Source of the DNA: Euonymus europaeus
Lineage: Eukaryota > Streptophyta > Magnoliopsida > Celastrales > Celastraceae
Length of the DNA stretch: 64,000 bases
NCBI GenBank assembly: GCA_963580455.1
Contig: OY756958.1
Coordinates: 12,970,501-13,034,500 of the forward strand
Direction of reading: 5' to 3'
The position numbers and the translations under genes are program-made. Positions 24,801 through 38,814 of this stretch are shown here, piece by piece (position 1 is the stretch's first letter; each line of letters opens with the position of its first letter). The notes beneath the pieces were generated by a model. That model ran no database searches and had not been told where the DNA came from. It saw only the letters and a list, made by a program, of their open reading frames with translations.

Positions 24801-27247
24801 GACTCTATGGAGGAGCCTTAAACGGTTTTGTCCATTTGTCATAGAAAGTTGGGGTTTTGGCATCGAAATAATCTAGGAAGCTTATATTCGTAAAATTTGA
24901 CATAGAATAACAATAAAAAGTATACACCGAGCAACGTTTATGGTCCGAAGTTGCTCAACTCTCTCTATGCAGTAGCTTTAAAGGGTTTTGTCCATTTGTC
25001 ATAGAAAGTTGGGGTTTTTGAATCGAAATATACTAGGAAGATTATACTCGTAAAATTTGACATAGAAGAACAATAAAAAGTGTACACAGAGAAATTTTGA
25101 TAGTTCGAAGTTGCACAACTCTCTCTATGGAGGAGCTTTTAACGTTTTTATTCCTTAGTCTTATAAAGTTGGTGTTTTCGCATTGAAATAATCTAGGAAG
25201 CTTATACTCATAAAATTTGACATATAAGAACAATAAAAAGTGTACACCGAGCAACTGTGATAGTCCGAAATTGCTCAACTGACTCTATGGAGGAGCTTTA
25301 AACGGTTTTGTCCATTTGTCATAGAAAGTTGGGGTTGTGGCATCGAAATAATCTAGGAAGTTTATACTCGTATAATTTGACATAGAAGAACAACAAAAAG
25401 TGTACACCGAGCAACTTTGATAGTCCGAAGTTGCTCAACTGACTCTATGGAGGAGCCTTAAACGGTTTTGTCCATTTGTCATAGAAAGTTGGGGTTTTGG
25501 AATCGAAATAATCTAGGAAGCTTATACGCGTAAAATTTGACATAGAATAACAATAAAAAGTGTACACCGAGCAACTTTTATGGTCCGAAGTTGCTCAACT
25601 CTCTCTATGCAGTAGCTTTAAAGGGTTTTGTCCATTTGTCATAGAAAGTTGGGGTTTTTGAATCGAAATATACTAGGAAGATTATACTCGTAAAATTTGA
25701 CATAGAAGAACAATAAAAAGTGTACACAGAGCAATTTTGATAGTTCGAAGTTGCACAACTCTCTCTATGGAGGAGCTTTTAATATTTTTGTCCATTTGCC
25801 ATAGAAAGTTGCGGTTTTGGAATCAAAATAATCCAGGAAGCATATACTCGTAAAATTTGACATAGAAGAACAATAAATAGTGTACAACGAGCAATTTTGA
25901 TAGTCCGAAGTTGCACAACTCTCTCTATGAAGGAGCTTTTAATGTTTTTGTCTATTTATCATAGAAAGTTGGTGTTTTGGCATCGAAATAATCCTGAAAG
26001 CATATACTCGTAAAATTTGACATAGAAGAACAATAAAAAGTGTACACCGAGATATTTTGATAGTTCGAAGTTGCACAACTCTCTCTAAGGACGTGCTTTT
26101 AATGTTTTTGTCCATTTTTCATAGAAAGTTTGGGTTTTGGCATCGAAATAATCCAGGAAGCATATACTCGTAAAATTTGACAAAGAAGAACAATAAAAAG
26201 TTTACACCGAGCAACTTTTATTGTCCGAAGTTGCTCAACTCTCTCTATAGAGGAGCTTTAAACGGATTTGTCCATTTGTCATAGAAAGTTGGGGTTTTGG
26301 AATCGAAATAATCTAGGAAGTTTATACTCATAAAATTTGACTTAGAAGAACAACAAAAAGTGTACAACGAGCAACTTTGATAAACCGAAGTTGCTCAACT
26401 CACTCTATGCAGTAGCTTTAAATGGTTTTGTCCATTTGTCATAGAAAGTGGATGGTTTTCGCATGAAAATAATCTAGGAAGCTTATACTCGTAAAATTTG
26501 ACATAGAAGAACAATAAAAAGTGTACACCGAGCAACTTTGATAGTCCGTAGTTGCGCAACTCACTCTATGGAGGAGTTTTAAACGGTTTTGTCCACTTGT
26601 CATAGAAAGTTGGGGTTTTGGGATCGAAATAATCTAGGAAGCTTATACTCTTAAAATTTGACATAGAAGAACAATAAAAAGTGTACACCGAGCAACTTTT
26701 ATGGTCCGAAGTTGCTCAACTCTCTCTATGGAGTAGCTTTAAAGGGTTTTGTCCATTTGTCATAGAAAGTTGAGGTTTTGGCATCGAAATAATCTAGGAA
26801 GCTTATACTCGTAAAATTGGACATAGAAGAACAATAAAAAGTGTACACCGAGCAATTTTGATAGTTCGAAGTTGCACAACTCTCTCTATGGAGGAGCTTT
26901 TAATGTTTTTGTCCATTTGTCATAGAAAGTTGGGGTTTTGGGATCAAAATAATCCAGGAAGTATATACTCGTAAAATTTGACATAGAAGAAGAATAAATA
27001 GTGTACACCGAGCAATTTTGATAGTCCGAAGTTGCACAACTCTCTCCATGGAGGAGCTTTTAATATTTTTGTCCATTTGTCATAGAAAGTTGGGGTTTTG
27101 GCATCGAAATAATCCAGGAAGCATATACTCGTAAAATTTGACATAGAAGAACAATAAATAGTGTACACCGAGCAATTTTGATAGTCCGAAGTTGCACAAC
27201 TCTCTCCATGGAGGAGCTTTTAATGTTTTTGTCCATTTGTCATAGAA
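24801..27247 (+). repeat. Right part of segmental copy 1: A-tail monomers grading into class 2 run
   Basis: The stretch has no internal HOR of its own. It includes two variants of the ATGCAGTAGC / TTTTTGAATCG monomer (near 24,966 and 25,606) and one monomer with TTATTCCTTAGTC near 25,148. A 161-bp GTGGATGGTTTTCGCATG monomer lies near 26,447. Two class 2 monomers with CTCTCCATGG follow, near 27,045 and 27,205. The same order occurs at +12,484. Confidence 0.82.
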
Positions 27248-28008
27248 AGTTGGGGTTTTGGCATCGAAATAATCTAGGAAGTTTATACTCGTATAATTTG
27301 ACATAGAAGAACAACAAAAAGTGTACAGCGAGCAACTTCGATAGTCCGAAGTTGCTCAACTGACTCTATGGAGGAGCCTTAAACGGTTTTGTCCATTTGT
27401 CATAGAAAGTTGGGGTTTTGGCATCGAAATAATCTAGGAAGCTTATATTCGTAAAATTTGACATAGAATAACAATAAAAAGTGTACACCGAGCAACGTTT
27501 ATGGTCCGAAGTTGCTCAACTCTCTCTATGCAGTAGCTTTAAAGGGTTTTGTCCATTTGTCATAGAAAGTTGGGGTTTTTGAATCGAAATATACTAGGAA
27601 GATTATACTCGTAAAATTTGACATAGAAGAACAATAAAAAGTGTACACAGAGCAATTTTGATAGTTCGAAGTTGCACAACTCTCTCTATGGAGGAGCTTT
27701 TATTATTTTTGTCCATTTGCCATAGAAAGTTGGGGTTTTGGAATCAAAATAATCCAGGAAGCATATACTCGTAAAATTTGACATAGAAGAACAATAAATA
27801 GTGTACACCGAGCAATTTTGATAGTCCGAAGTTGCACAACTCTCTCTATGAAGGAGCTTTTAATGTTTTTGTCCATTTATCATAGAAAGTTGGGGTTTTG
27901 GCATCGAAATAATCCAGGAAGCATATACTCGTAAAATTTGACAAAGAAGAACAATAAAAAGTTTACACCGAGCAACTTTTATTGTCCGAAGTTGCTCAAC
28001 TCTCTCTA
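27248..28008 (+). repeat. HOR-A tail at the left end of segmental copy 2 (one monomer missing)
   Basis: This matches 11,885-12,805 of HOR-A copy 5 but is 160 bp shorter. The ATGAAGGAGC monomer near 27,848 runs directly into the GACAAAGAAGAAC half of a later monomer, with the fusion in about 27,890-27,940. Confidence 0.83.
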
Positions 28009-31000
28009 TGGAGGAGCTTTAAACGGTTTTGTCCATTTGTCATAGAAAGTTGGGGTTTTGGAATCGAAATAATCTAGGAAGTTTATACTCGTAAAATTTG
28101 ACATAGAAGAACAATAAAAAGTGTACACCGAGCAACTTTTATGGTCCGAAGTTTCTCAACTCTCTCTATGAAGTAGCTTTTAACGGTTTTGTCGATTTGT
28201 CATAGATAGTTGGTGTTTTGACATAAAAATAATCTAGGAAGCTTATACTCGTAAAATTTGACTTAGAAGAACAACAAAAAGTGTACGCCGAGCAACTTTG
28301 ATAATCCGAAGTTGCTCAACTCACTCTATGCAGTAGCTTTAAATGGTTTTGTCCATTTGTCATAGAAAGTTGATGGTTTTCGCATGAAAATAATCTAGGA
28401 AGCTTATACTCGTAAAATTTGACATAGAATAACAATAAAAAGTGTACACCGAGCAACTTTTATAGTCCGAAGTTGCTCAACTCTCTCTATGGAGTAGCTT
28501 TAAAGGGTTTTGTCCATTTGTCATAGAAAGTTGGAGTTTTGGAATCGAAATAATTTAGGAAGCTTATACTCGTAAAATTTGACATAGAATAACAATAAAA
28601 AGTGTACACCGAGCAACTTTTATGGTCCGAAGTTGCTCAACTCTCTCTATGGATGAGCTTTAAACGGTTTTGTCCATTTGTCAGAGAAAATTGGGGTTTT
28701 GGAATCGAAATAATTTAGGAAGGTTATACTTGTAAAATTTGACATAGAATAACAATAAAAAGTGTAGACCGAGCAATTTTGATAGTCCGAAGTTGCACAA
28801 CTCTCTCTATGGTGGAGCTTTTAATGTTTTTGTCAATTTGTCATAGAAAGTTAGGGTTTTGGAATCAAAATAATCCAGGAAGCATATACTCGTAAAATTT
28901 GACATAGAAGAACAATAAAAATTGTACACCGAGCAATTTTGATGATGAGAAGTTGTTCAACTCTCTCTATGGACGAGGTTTTAACGTTTTTATCCATTTG
29001 TCTTATAAAGTTGGTGTTTTCGCATTGAAATTATCTAGGAAGCTTATACTCGTAAAATTTGACATTTAAGAACAATAAAAAGTGTGTACCGAGCAACTTT
29101 GATAGTCCGAAGTTGCTCAACTGATTCTATGGAGGAGCTTTAAACGGTTTTGTCCATTTGTCATAGAAAGTTAGGGTTTTGGCATCGAAATAATCTAGGA
29201 GGCTTATACTCGTAAAATTTAACATAGAAGAACAACAAAAAGTGTACACCGAGCAACTTTGATAGTCCGAAGTTGCTCAACTGACTCTATGGAGGAGCTT
29301 TAAATGGTTTTGTCCATTTTTCATAGAAAGTTGGGGTTTTGGCATCGAAATAATCTAGGAAGCTTATACTCGTAAAATTTGACATAGAATAACAATAAAA
29401 AGTGTACACCGAGCAACTTTTATGGTCCGAAGTTGCTCAACTCTCTCTATGGAGTAGCTTTAAAGGGTTTTGTCCATTTGTCATAGAAAGTTGGAGTTTT
29501 CGAATCGAAATAATTTAGGAAGCTTATACTCATAAAATTTGACATAGAATAACAATAAAAAGTGTACACGAGCAACTTTTATGGTCCGAAGTTGCTCAAC
29601 TCTCTCTATGGAGGAGCTTTAAACGGTTTTGTCCATTTGTCATAGAAAGTTGGGGTTTTCGAATCGAAATAATTTAGGAAGCTTATACTCGTAAAATTTG
29701 ACATAGAAGAACAATAAAAAGTGTACATCGAGCAATTTTGATAGTCCGAAGTTGCACAACTCTCTCTATGGAGGAGCTTTTAATGTTTTAGTCAATTTGT
29801 CCTAGAAAGTTGGGGTTTTGGAATCAAAATAATCTAGGAAGCATATACTCGTAAAATTTGATGTAGAAGAACAATAAAAAGTGTACACCGAGCAATTTTG
29901 ATGATGAGAAGTTGCTCAACTCTCTCTATGGAAGAGCTTTTAACGTTTTTATCCATTTGCCTTATAAAGTTGGTGTTTTCGCATTGAAATAATATAGAAA
30001 GCTTTACACTCGTAAAATTGGACATATAAGAACAATAAAAAGTGTTCACCGAGCAAATTTGATAGTCCGAAGTTGCTCAACTGATTCTATGGAGGAGCTT
30101 TAAACGGTTCTGTCCATTTGTCATACAAAGTTGGGGTTCTGGCATCGAAATAATCTAGGAAGATTATACTCGTAAAATTTGACATAGAAGAACAACAAAA
30201 AGTGTACTCCGAGCAACTTTGATAGTCCGAAGTTGCTCAACTGACTCTATGGAGGAGCTTTAAACGGTTTTGTCCATTTGTCATAGAAAGTTGGGGTTTT
30301 GGCATCGAAATAATCTAGGAAGCTTATATTCGTAAAATTTGACATAGAATAACAATAAAAAGTGTACACCGAGAAACGTTTATGGTCCGAAGTTGCTCAA
30401 CTGACTCTATGGAGGAGCTTTAAAGGGTTTTGTCCATTTGTCATAGAAAGTTGGGGTTTTTGAATCGAAATATACTAGGAAGATTATACTCGTAAAATTT
30501 GACATAGAAGAACAATAAAAAGTGTACACAGAGCAATTTTGATAGTTCGAAGTTGCACAACTCTCTCTATGGAGGAGCTTTTATTATTTTTGTCCATTTG
30601 CCATAGAAAGTTGGGGTTTTGGAATCAAAATAATCCAGGAAGCATATACTCGTAAAATTTGACATAGAAGAACAATAAATAGTGTACACCGAGCAATTTT
30701 GATAGTCCGAAGTTGCACAACTCTCTCTATGAAGGAGCTTTTAATGTTTTTGTCCATTTATCATAGAAAGTTGGGGTTTTGGCATCGAAATAATCCAGAA
30801 AGCATATACTCGTAAAATTTGACATAGAAGAACAATAAAAAGTGTACACCGATATATTTTGATAGTTCGAAGTTGCACAACTCTCTCTAAGGAGGTGCTT
30901 TTAATGTTTTTGTCCATTTTTCATAGAAAGTTGGGGTTTTGGCATCGAAATAATCCAGGAAGCATATACTCGTAAAATTTGACAAAGAAGAACAATAAAA

Positions 31001-31049
31001 AGTTTACACCGAGCAACTTTTATTGTCCGAAGTTGCTCAACTCTCTCTA
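28009..31049 (+). repeat. HOR-B copy 1' (3,041 bp, in segmental copy 2)
   Basis: This copy is collinear with 12,806-15,846 at +15,203, with the same marker monomers: GTCGATTTGTCATAGATAG near 28,191, TGTACACGAGC near 29,563, and the TTTGATGTAGAAG unit from 29,769. It also shares the unusual ACTGACTCTATGGAGGAGC near 30,400 with its partner, where other B copies have ATGCAGTAGC. Confidence 0.87.
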
Positions 31050-34000
31050 TGGAGGAGCTTTAAACGGTTTTTTCCATTTGTCATAGAAAGTTGGGGTTTT
31101 GGAATCGAAATAATCTAGGAAGTTTATACTCGTAAAATTTGACATAGAAGAACAATAAAAAGTGTACACCGAGCAACTTTTATGGTCCGAAGTTTCTCAA
31201 CTCTCTCTATGAAGTAGCTTTTAACGGTTTTGTCGATTTGTCATAGATAGTTGGTGTTTTGACATAAAAATAATCTAGGAAGCTTATACTCGTAAAATTT
31301 GACTTAGAAGAACAACAAAAAGTGTACGCCGAGCAACTTTGATAATCCGAAGTTGCTCAACTCACTCTATGCAGTAGCTTTAAATGGTTTTGTCCATTTG
31401 TCATAGAAAGTTGATGGTTTTCGCATGAAAATAATCTAGGAAGCTTATACTCGTAAAATTTGACATAGAATAACAATAAAAAGTGTACACCGAGCAACTT
31501 TTATAGTCCGAAGTTGCTCAACTCTCTCTATGGAGTAGCTTTAAAGGGTTTTGTCCATTTGTCATAGAAAGTTGGAGTTTTGGAATCGAAATAATTTAGG
31601 AAGCTTATACTCGTAAAATTTGACATAGAATAACAATAAAAAGGGTACACCGAGCAACTTTTATGGTCCGAAGTTGCTCAACTCTCTCTATGGGTGAGCT
31701 TTAAACGGTTTTGTCCATTTGTCAGAGAAAGTTGGGGTTTTGGAATCGAAATAATTTAGGAAGGTTATACTTGTAAAATTTGACATAAAATAACAATAAA
31801 AAGTGTACACCGAGCAATTTTGATAGTCCGAAGTTGCACAACTCTCTCTATGGTGGAGCTTTTAATGTTTTTGTCAATTTGTCATAGAAAGTTAGGGTTT
31901 TGGAATCAAAATAATCCAGGAAGCATATACTCATAAAATTTGACATAGAAGAACAATAAAAATTGTACACCGAGCAATTTTGATGATGAGAAGTTGCTCA
32001 ACTCTCTCTATGGACGAGGTTTTAACGTTTTTATCCATTTGTCTTATAAAGTTGGTGTTTTCGCATTGAAATAATCTAGGAAGCTTATACTCGTAAAATT
32101 TGACATTTAAGAACAATAAAAAGTGTGTACCGAGCAACTTTGATAGTCCGAAGTTGCTCAACTGATTCTATGGAGGAGCTTTAAACGGTTTTGTCCATTT
32201 GTCATAGAAAGTTAGGGTTTTGGCATCGAAATAATCTAGGAGGCTTATACTCGTAAAATTTAACATAGAAGAACAACAAAAAGTGTACACCGAGCAACTT
32301 TGATAGTCCGAAGTTGCTCAACTGACTCTATGGAGGAGCTTTAAATGGTTTTGTCCATTTTTCATAGAAAGTTGGGGTTTTGGCATCGAAATAATCTAGG
32401 AAGCTTATACTCGTAAAATTTGACGTAGAATAACAATAAAAAGTGTACACCGAGCAACATTTATGGTCCGAAGTTGCTCAACTCTCTCTATGGAGTAGCT
32501 TTAAAGGGTTTTGTCCATTTGTCATAGAAAGTTGGAGTTTTCGAATCGAAATAATTTAGGAAGCTTATACTCATAAAATTTGACATAGAATAACAATAAA
32601 AAGTGTACACGAGCAACTTTTATGGTCCGAAGTTGCTCAACTCTCTCTATGGAGGAGCTTTAAACGGTTTTGTCCATTTGTCATAGAAAGTTGGGGTTTT
32701 CGAATCGAAATAATTTAGGAAGCTTATACTCGTAAAATTTGACATAGAAGAACAATAAAAAGTGTACATCGAGCAATTTTGATAGTCCGAAGTTGCACAA
32801 CTCTCTCTATGGAGGAGCTTTTAATGTTTTTGTCAATTTGTCCTAGAAAGTTGGGGTTTTGGAATCAAAATAATCTAGGAAGCATATACTCGTAAAATTT
32901 GATGTAGAAGAACAATAAAAAGTGTACACCGAGCAATTTTGATGATGAGAAGTTGCTCAACTCTCTCTATGGAAGAGCTTTTAACGTTTTTATCCATTTG
33001 CCTTATAAAGTTGGTGTTTTCGCATTGAAATAATATAGAAAGCTTTACACTCGTAAAATTTGACATATAAGAACAATAAAAAGTGTTCACCGAGCAAATT
33101 TGATAGTCCGAAGTTGCTCAACTGATTCTATGGAGGAGCTTTAAACGGTTCTGTCCATTTGTCATACAAAGTTGGGGTTCTGGCATCGAAATAATCTAGG
33201 AAGATTATACTCGTAAAATTTGACATAGAAGAACAACAAAAAGTGTACTCCGAGCAACTTTGATAGTCCGAAGTTGCTCAACTGACTTTATGGAGGAGCT
33301 TTAAACGGTTTTGTCCATTTGTCATAGAAAGTTGGGGTTTTGGCATCGAAATAATCTAGGAAGCTTATATTCGTAAAATTTGACATAGAATAACAATAAA
33401 AAGTGTACACCGAGCAACGTTTATGGTCCGAAGTTGCTCAACTCTCTCTATGCAGTAGCTTTAAAGGGTTTTGTCCATTTGTCATAGAAAGTTGGGGTTT
33501 TTGAATCGAAATATACTAGGAAGATTATACTCGTAAAATTTGACATAGAAGAACAATAAAAAGTGTACACAGAGCAATTTTGATAGTTCGAAGTTGCACA
33601 ACTCTCTCTATGGAGGAGCTTTTATTATTTTTGTCCATTTGCCATAGAAAGTTGGGGTTTTGGAATCAAAATAATCCAGGAAGCATATACTCGTAAAATT
33701 TGACATAGAAGAACAATAAATAGTGTACACCGAGCAATTTTGATAGTCCGAAGTTGCACAACTCTCTCTATGAAGGAACTTTTAATGTTTTTGTCCATTT
33801 ATCATAGAAAGTTGGGGTTTTGGCATCGAAATAATCCAGAAAGCATATACTCGTAAAATTTGACATAGAAGAACAATAAAAAGTGTACACCGAGATATTT
33901 TGATAGTTCGAAGTTGCACAACTCTCTCTAAGGACGTGCTTTTAATGTTTTTGTCCATTTTTCATAGAAAGTTGGGGTTTTGGCATCGAAATAATCCAGG

Positions 34001-34090
34001 AAGCATATACTCGTAAAATTTGACAAAGAAGAACAATAAAAAGTTTACACCGAGCAACTTTTATTGTCCGAAGTTGGTCAACTCTCTCTA
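31050..34090 (+). repeat. HOR-B copy 2' (3,041 bp)
   Basis: This corresponds to 15,847-18,886. It keeps the T that is lost there, so it is one base longer. The ATGGGTGAGC variant is shared by both copies (near 16,487 and 31,690), supporting a direct copy relationship. Confidence 0.87.
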
Positions 34091-37000
34091 TGGAGGAGCT
34101 TTAAACGGTTTTGTCCATTTGTCATAGAAAGTTGGGGTTTTGGAATCGAAATAATCTAGGAAGTTTATACTCGTAAAATTTGACATAGAAGAACAATAAA
34201 AAGTGTACACCGAGCAACTTTTATGGTCCGAAGTTTCTGAACTCTCTCTATGAAGTAGCTTTTAACGGTTTTTTCGATTTGTCATAGATAGTTGGTGTTT
34301 TGACATAAAAATAATCTAGGAAGCTTATACTCGTAAAATTTGACTTAGAAGAACAACAAAAAGTGTACGCCGAGCAACTTTGATAATCCGAAGTTGCTCA
34401 ACTCACTCTATGCAGTAGCTTTAAATGGTTTTGTCCATTTGTCATAGAAAGTTGATGGTTTTCGCATGAAAATAATCTAGGAAGCTTATACTCGTAAAAT
34501 TTGACATAGAATAACAATAAAAAGTGTACACCGAGCAACTTTTATAGTCCGAAGTTGCTCAACTCTCTCTATGGAGTAGCTTTAAAGGGTTTTGTCCATT
34601 TGTCATAGAAAGTTGGAGTTTTGGAATCGAAATAATTTAGGAAGCTTATACTCGTAAAATTTGACATAGAATAACAATAAAAAGTGTACACCGAGCAACT
34701 TTTATGGTCCGAAGTTGCTCAACTCTCTCTATGGATGAGCTTTAAACGGTTTTGTCCATTTGTCAGAGAAAGTTGGGGTTTTGGAATCGAAATAATTTAG
34801 GAAGGTTATACTTGTAAAATTTGACATAGAATAACAATAAAAAGTGTACACCGAGCAATTTTGATATTCCGAAGTTGCACAACTCTCTCTATGATGGAGC
34901 TTTTAATGTTTTTGTCAATTTATCATAGAAAGTTAGGGTTTTGGAATCAAAATAATCCAGGAAGCATGTACTCGTAAAATTTGACATAGAAGAACAATAA
35001 AAGTTGTACACCGAGCAATTTTGATGATGAGAAGTTGCTCAACTCTCTCTATGGACGAGGTTTTAACGTTTTTATCCATTTGTCTTATAAAGTTGGTGTT
35101 TTCGCATTGAAATAATCTAGGAAGCTTATACTCGTAAAATTTGACATTTAAGAACAATAAAAAGTGTGTACCGAGCAACTTTGATAGTCCGAAGTTGCTC
35201 AACTGATTCTATGGAGGAGCTTTAAACGGTTTTGTCCATTTGTCATAGAAAGTTAGGGTTTTGGCATCGAAATAATCTAGGAGGCTTATACTCATAAAAT
35301 TTAACATAGAAGAACAACAAAAAGTGTACACCGAACAACTTTGATAGTCCGAAGTTGCTCAACTGACTCTATGGAGGAGCTTTAAACGGTTTTGTCCATT
35401 TTTCATAGAAAGTTGGGGTTTTGGCATCGAAATAATCTAGGAAGCTTATACTCGTAAAATTTGACGTAGAATAACAATAAAAAGTGTAGACCGAGCAACT
35501 TTTATGGTCCGAAGTTGCTCAACTCTCTCTATGGAGTAGCTTTAAAAGGTTTTGTCCATTTGTCATAGAAAGTTGGAGTTTTCGAATCGAAATAATTTAG
35601 GAAGCTTATACTCATAAAATTTGACATAGAATAACAATAAAAAGTGTACACGAGCAACTTTTATGGTCCGAAGTTGCTCAACTCTCTCTATGGAGGAGCT
35701 TTAAACGGTTTTGTCCATTTGTCATAGAAAGTTGGGCTTTTCGAATCGAAATAATTTAGGAAGCTTATACTCGTAAAATTTGACATAGAAGAAAAATAAA
35801 AAGTGTACATCGAGCAATTTTGATAGTCCGAAGTTGCACAACTCTCTCTATGGAGGAGCTTTTAATGTTTTTGTCAATTTGTCCTAGAAAGTTGGGGTTT
35901 TGGAATCAAAATAATCTAGGAAGCATATACTCGTAAAATTTGATGTAGAAGAACAATAAAAAGTGTACACCGAGCAATTTTGATGATGAGAAGTTGCTCA
36001 ACTCTCTCTATGGAAGAGCTTTTAACGTTTTTATCCATTTGCCTTATAAAGTTGGTGTTTTCGCATTGAAATAATATAGAAAGCTTTACACTCGTAAAAT
36101 TTGACATATAAGAACAATAAAAAGTGTTCACCGAGCAAATTTGATAGTCCGAAGTTGCTCAACTGATTTTATGGAGGAGCTTTAAACGGTTCTGTCCATT
36201 TGTCATACAAAGTTGGGGTTCTGGCATCGAAATAATCTAGGAAGATTATACTCGTAAAATTTGACATAGAAGAACAACAAAAAGTGTACTCCGAGCAACT
36301 TTGATAGTCCGAAGTTGCTCAACTGACTCTATGGAGGAGCTTTAAACGGTTTTGTCCATTTTTCATAGAAAGTTGGGGTTTTGCCATCGAAATAATCTAG
36401 GAAGCTTATTCTCGTAAAATTTGACATAGAATAACAATAAAAAGTGTACACCGAGCAACTTTTATGGTCCGAAGTTGCTCAACTCTCTCTATGGAGTAGC
36501 TTTAAAGGGTTTTGTCCATTTGTCATAGAAAGTTGGAGTTTTGGAATCAAAAAAATTTAGGAAGTTTATACTCGTAAAATTTGACATAGAAGAACAACAA
36601 AAAGAGTACACCGAGCAAGTTTGACAGTCCGAAGTTGCTCAACTCACTCTATGGAGGAGTTTTAAACGGTTTTGTCCATTTGTCATAGAAAGTTGGGGTT
36701 TTGGAATCGAAATAATCTAGGAAGCTTATACTCGTAAAATTTGACATAGAAGAACAATAAAAAGTGAACACTGAGCAATTTTTATGGTCCGAAGTTGCTC
36801 AACTCTCTCTATGCAGTAGCTTTAAAGGGTTTTGTCCATTTGTCATAGAAAGTTGGGGTTTTGGAATCGAAATAATTTAAGAAGCTTATACTCGTAAAAT
36901 TTGACATAGAGAAACAATAAAAAGTATACACCGAGCAATTTTGATAGTCCGAAGTTGCACAACTCTCTCTATGGAGGAGCTTTTAATGTTTTTGTCAATT

Positions 37001-37284
37001 TGTCATAGAAAGTTGGGGTTTTGGAATCAAAATAACCCAAGAAGCATATACTCGTAAAATTTGACATAGATGAACAACAAAAAGTGTACACCGTGCAACT
37101 TTGATAGTCCGAAATTGCTCAACTGACTCTATGGAGGAGCTTTAAACGGTTTTGTCCATTTGTCATAGAAAGTTGGGGTTTTGGCATCGAAATAATCTAG
37201 GAAGTTTATACTCGTTTAATTTGACATAGAAGAACAACAAAAAGTGTACACCGAGCAACTTTGATAGTCCGAAGTTGCTCAACT
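34091..37284 (+). repeat. HOR-B copy 3' hybrid (single copy, no 2,720-bp duplication)
   Basis: This matches 18,887-22,080 at +15,204 and then goes straight to ACTGACTCTATGGAGGAGCC. It therefore represents the unduplicated version of the 19.4-24.8 kb region. Marker details match: ATGATGGAGC near 34,892, AGGCTTATACTCATAAAATT near 35,283, and AATAACCCAAG near 37,032. Confidence 0.83.
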
Positions 37285-38814
37285 GACTCTATGGAGGAGC
37301 CTTAAACGGTTTTGTCCATTTGTCATAGAAAGTTGGGGTTTTGGCATCGAAATAATCTAGGAAGCTTATATTCGTAAAATTTGACATAGAATAACAATAA
37401 AAAGTATACACCGAGCAACGTTTATGGTCCGAAGTTGCTCAACTCTCTCTATGCAGTAGCTTTAAAGGGTTTTGTCCATTTGTCATAGAAAGTTGGGGTT
37501 TTTGAATCGAAATATACTAGGAAGATTATACTCGTAAAATTTGACATAGAAGAACAATAAAAAGTGTACACAGAGAAATTTTGATAGTTCGAAGTTGCAC
37601 AACTCTCTCTATGGAGGAGCTTTTAACGTTTTTATTCCTTAGTCTTATAAAGTTGGTGTTTTCGCATTGAAATAATCTAGGAAGCTTATACTCATAAAAT
37701 TTGACATATAAGAACAATAAAAAGTGTACACCGAGCAACTGTGATAGTCCGAAATTGCTCAACTGACTCTATGGAGGAGCTTTAAACGGTTTTGTCCATT
37801 TGTCATAGAAAGTTGGGGTTGTGGCATCGAAATAATCTAGGAAGTTTATACTCGTATAATTTGACATAGAAGAACAACAAAAAGTGTACACCGAGCAACT
37901 TTGATAGTCCGAAGTTGCTCAACTGACTCTATGGAGGAGCCTTAAACGGTTTTGTCCATTTGTCATAGAAAGTTGGGGTTTTGGAATCGAAATAATCTAG
38001 GAAGCTTATACGCGTAAAATTTGACATAGAATAACAATAAAAAGTGTACACCGAGCAACTTTTATGGTCCGAAGTTGCTCAACTCTCTCTATGCAGTAGC
38101 TTTAAAGGGTTTTGTCCATTTGTCATAGAAAGTTGGGGTTTTTGAATCGAAATATACTAGGAAGATTATACTCGTAAAATTTGACATAGAAGAACAATAA
38201 AAAGTGTACACAGAGCAATTTTGATAGTTCGAAGTTGCACAACTCTCTCTATGGAGGAGCTTTTAATATTTTTGTCCATTTGCCATAGAAAGTTGCGGTT
38301 TTGGAATCAAAATAATCCAGGAAGCATATACTCGTAAAATTTGACATAGAAGAACAATAAATAGTGTACAACGAGCAATTTTGATAGTCCGAAGTTGCAC
38401 AACTCTCTCTATGAAGGAGCTTTTAATGTTTTTGTCTATTTATCATAGAAAGTTGGTGTTTTGGCATCGAAATAATCCTGAAAGCATATACTCGTAAAAT
38501 TTGACATAGAAGAACAATAAAAAGTGTACACCGAGATATTTTGATAGTTCGAAGTTGCACAACTCTCTCTAAGGACGTGCTTTTAATGTTTTTGTCCATT
38601 TTTCATAGAAAGTTTGGGTTTTGGCATCGAAATAATCCAGGAAGCATATACTCGTAAAATTTGACAAAGAAGAACAATAAAAAGTTTACACCGAGCAACT
38701 TTTATTGTCCGAAGTTGCTCAACTCTCTCTATAGAGGAGCTTTAAACGGATTTGTCCATTTGTCATAGAAAGTTGGGGTTTTGGAATCGAAATAATCTAG
38801 GAAGTTTATACTCA
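37285..38814 (+). repeat. Copy 2 counterpart of 24.8-26.3 kb, irregular monomers
   Basis: Same order as 24,801-26,330, including TTATTCCTTAGTC near 37,632, GGTTGTGGCATCG near 37,817 and TATACGCGTAAAATTTG near 38,008. No internal higher-order period was seen in this stretch. Confidence 0.8.

Larger units (their letters stand above)
11885..27247 (+). repeat. Segmental duplication inside the satellite, copy 1 (~15.36 kb)
   Basis: Landmarks in this interval reappear in copy 2 at a stepped offset: 15,363 bp at the left, 15,203 after about 12.5 kb, 15,204 after 17.8 kb, and 12,484 after about 22-24.8 kb. Each step matches a visible event. Copy 2 lacks one 160-bp monomer, copy 1 lacks one base near 17,785, and copy 1 has an extra 2,720-bp tandem repeat. 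The right junction lies in 27,235-27,261, where the sequence switches inside CATAGAAAGTTGGGGTTTTGG from the copy-1 end monomer to the start monomer. Confidence 0.88.
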
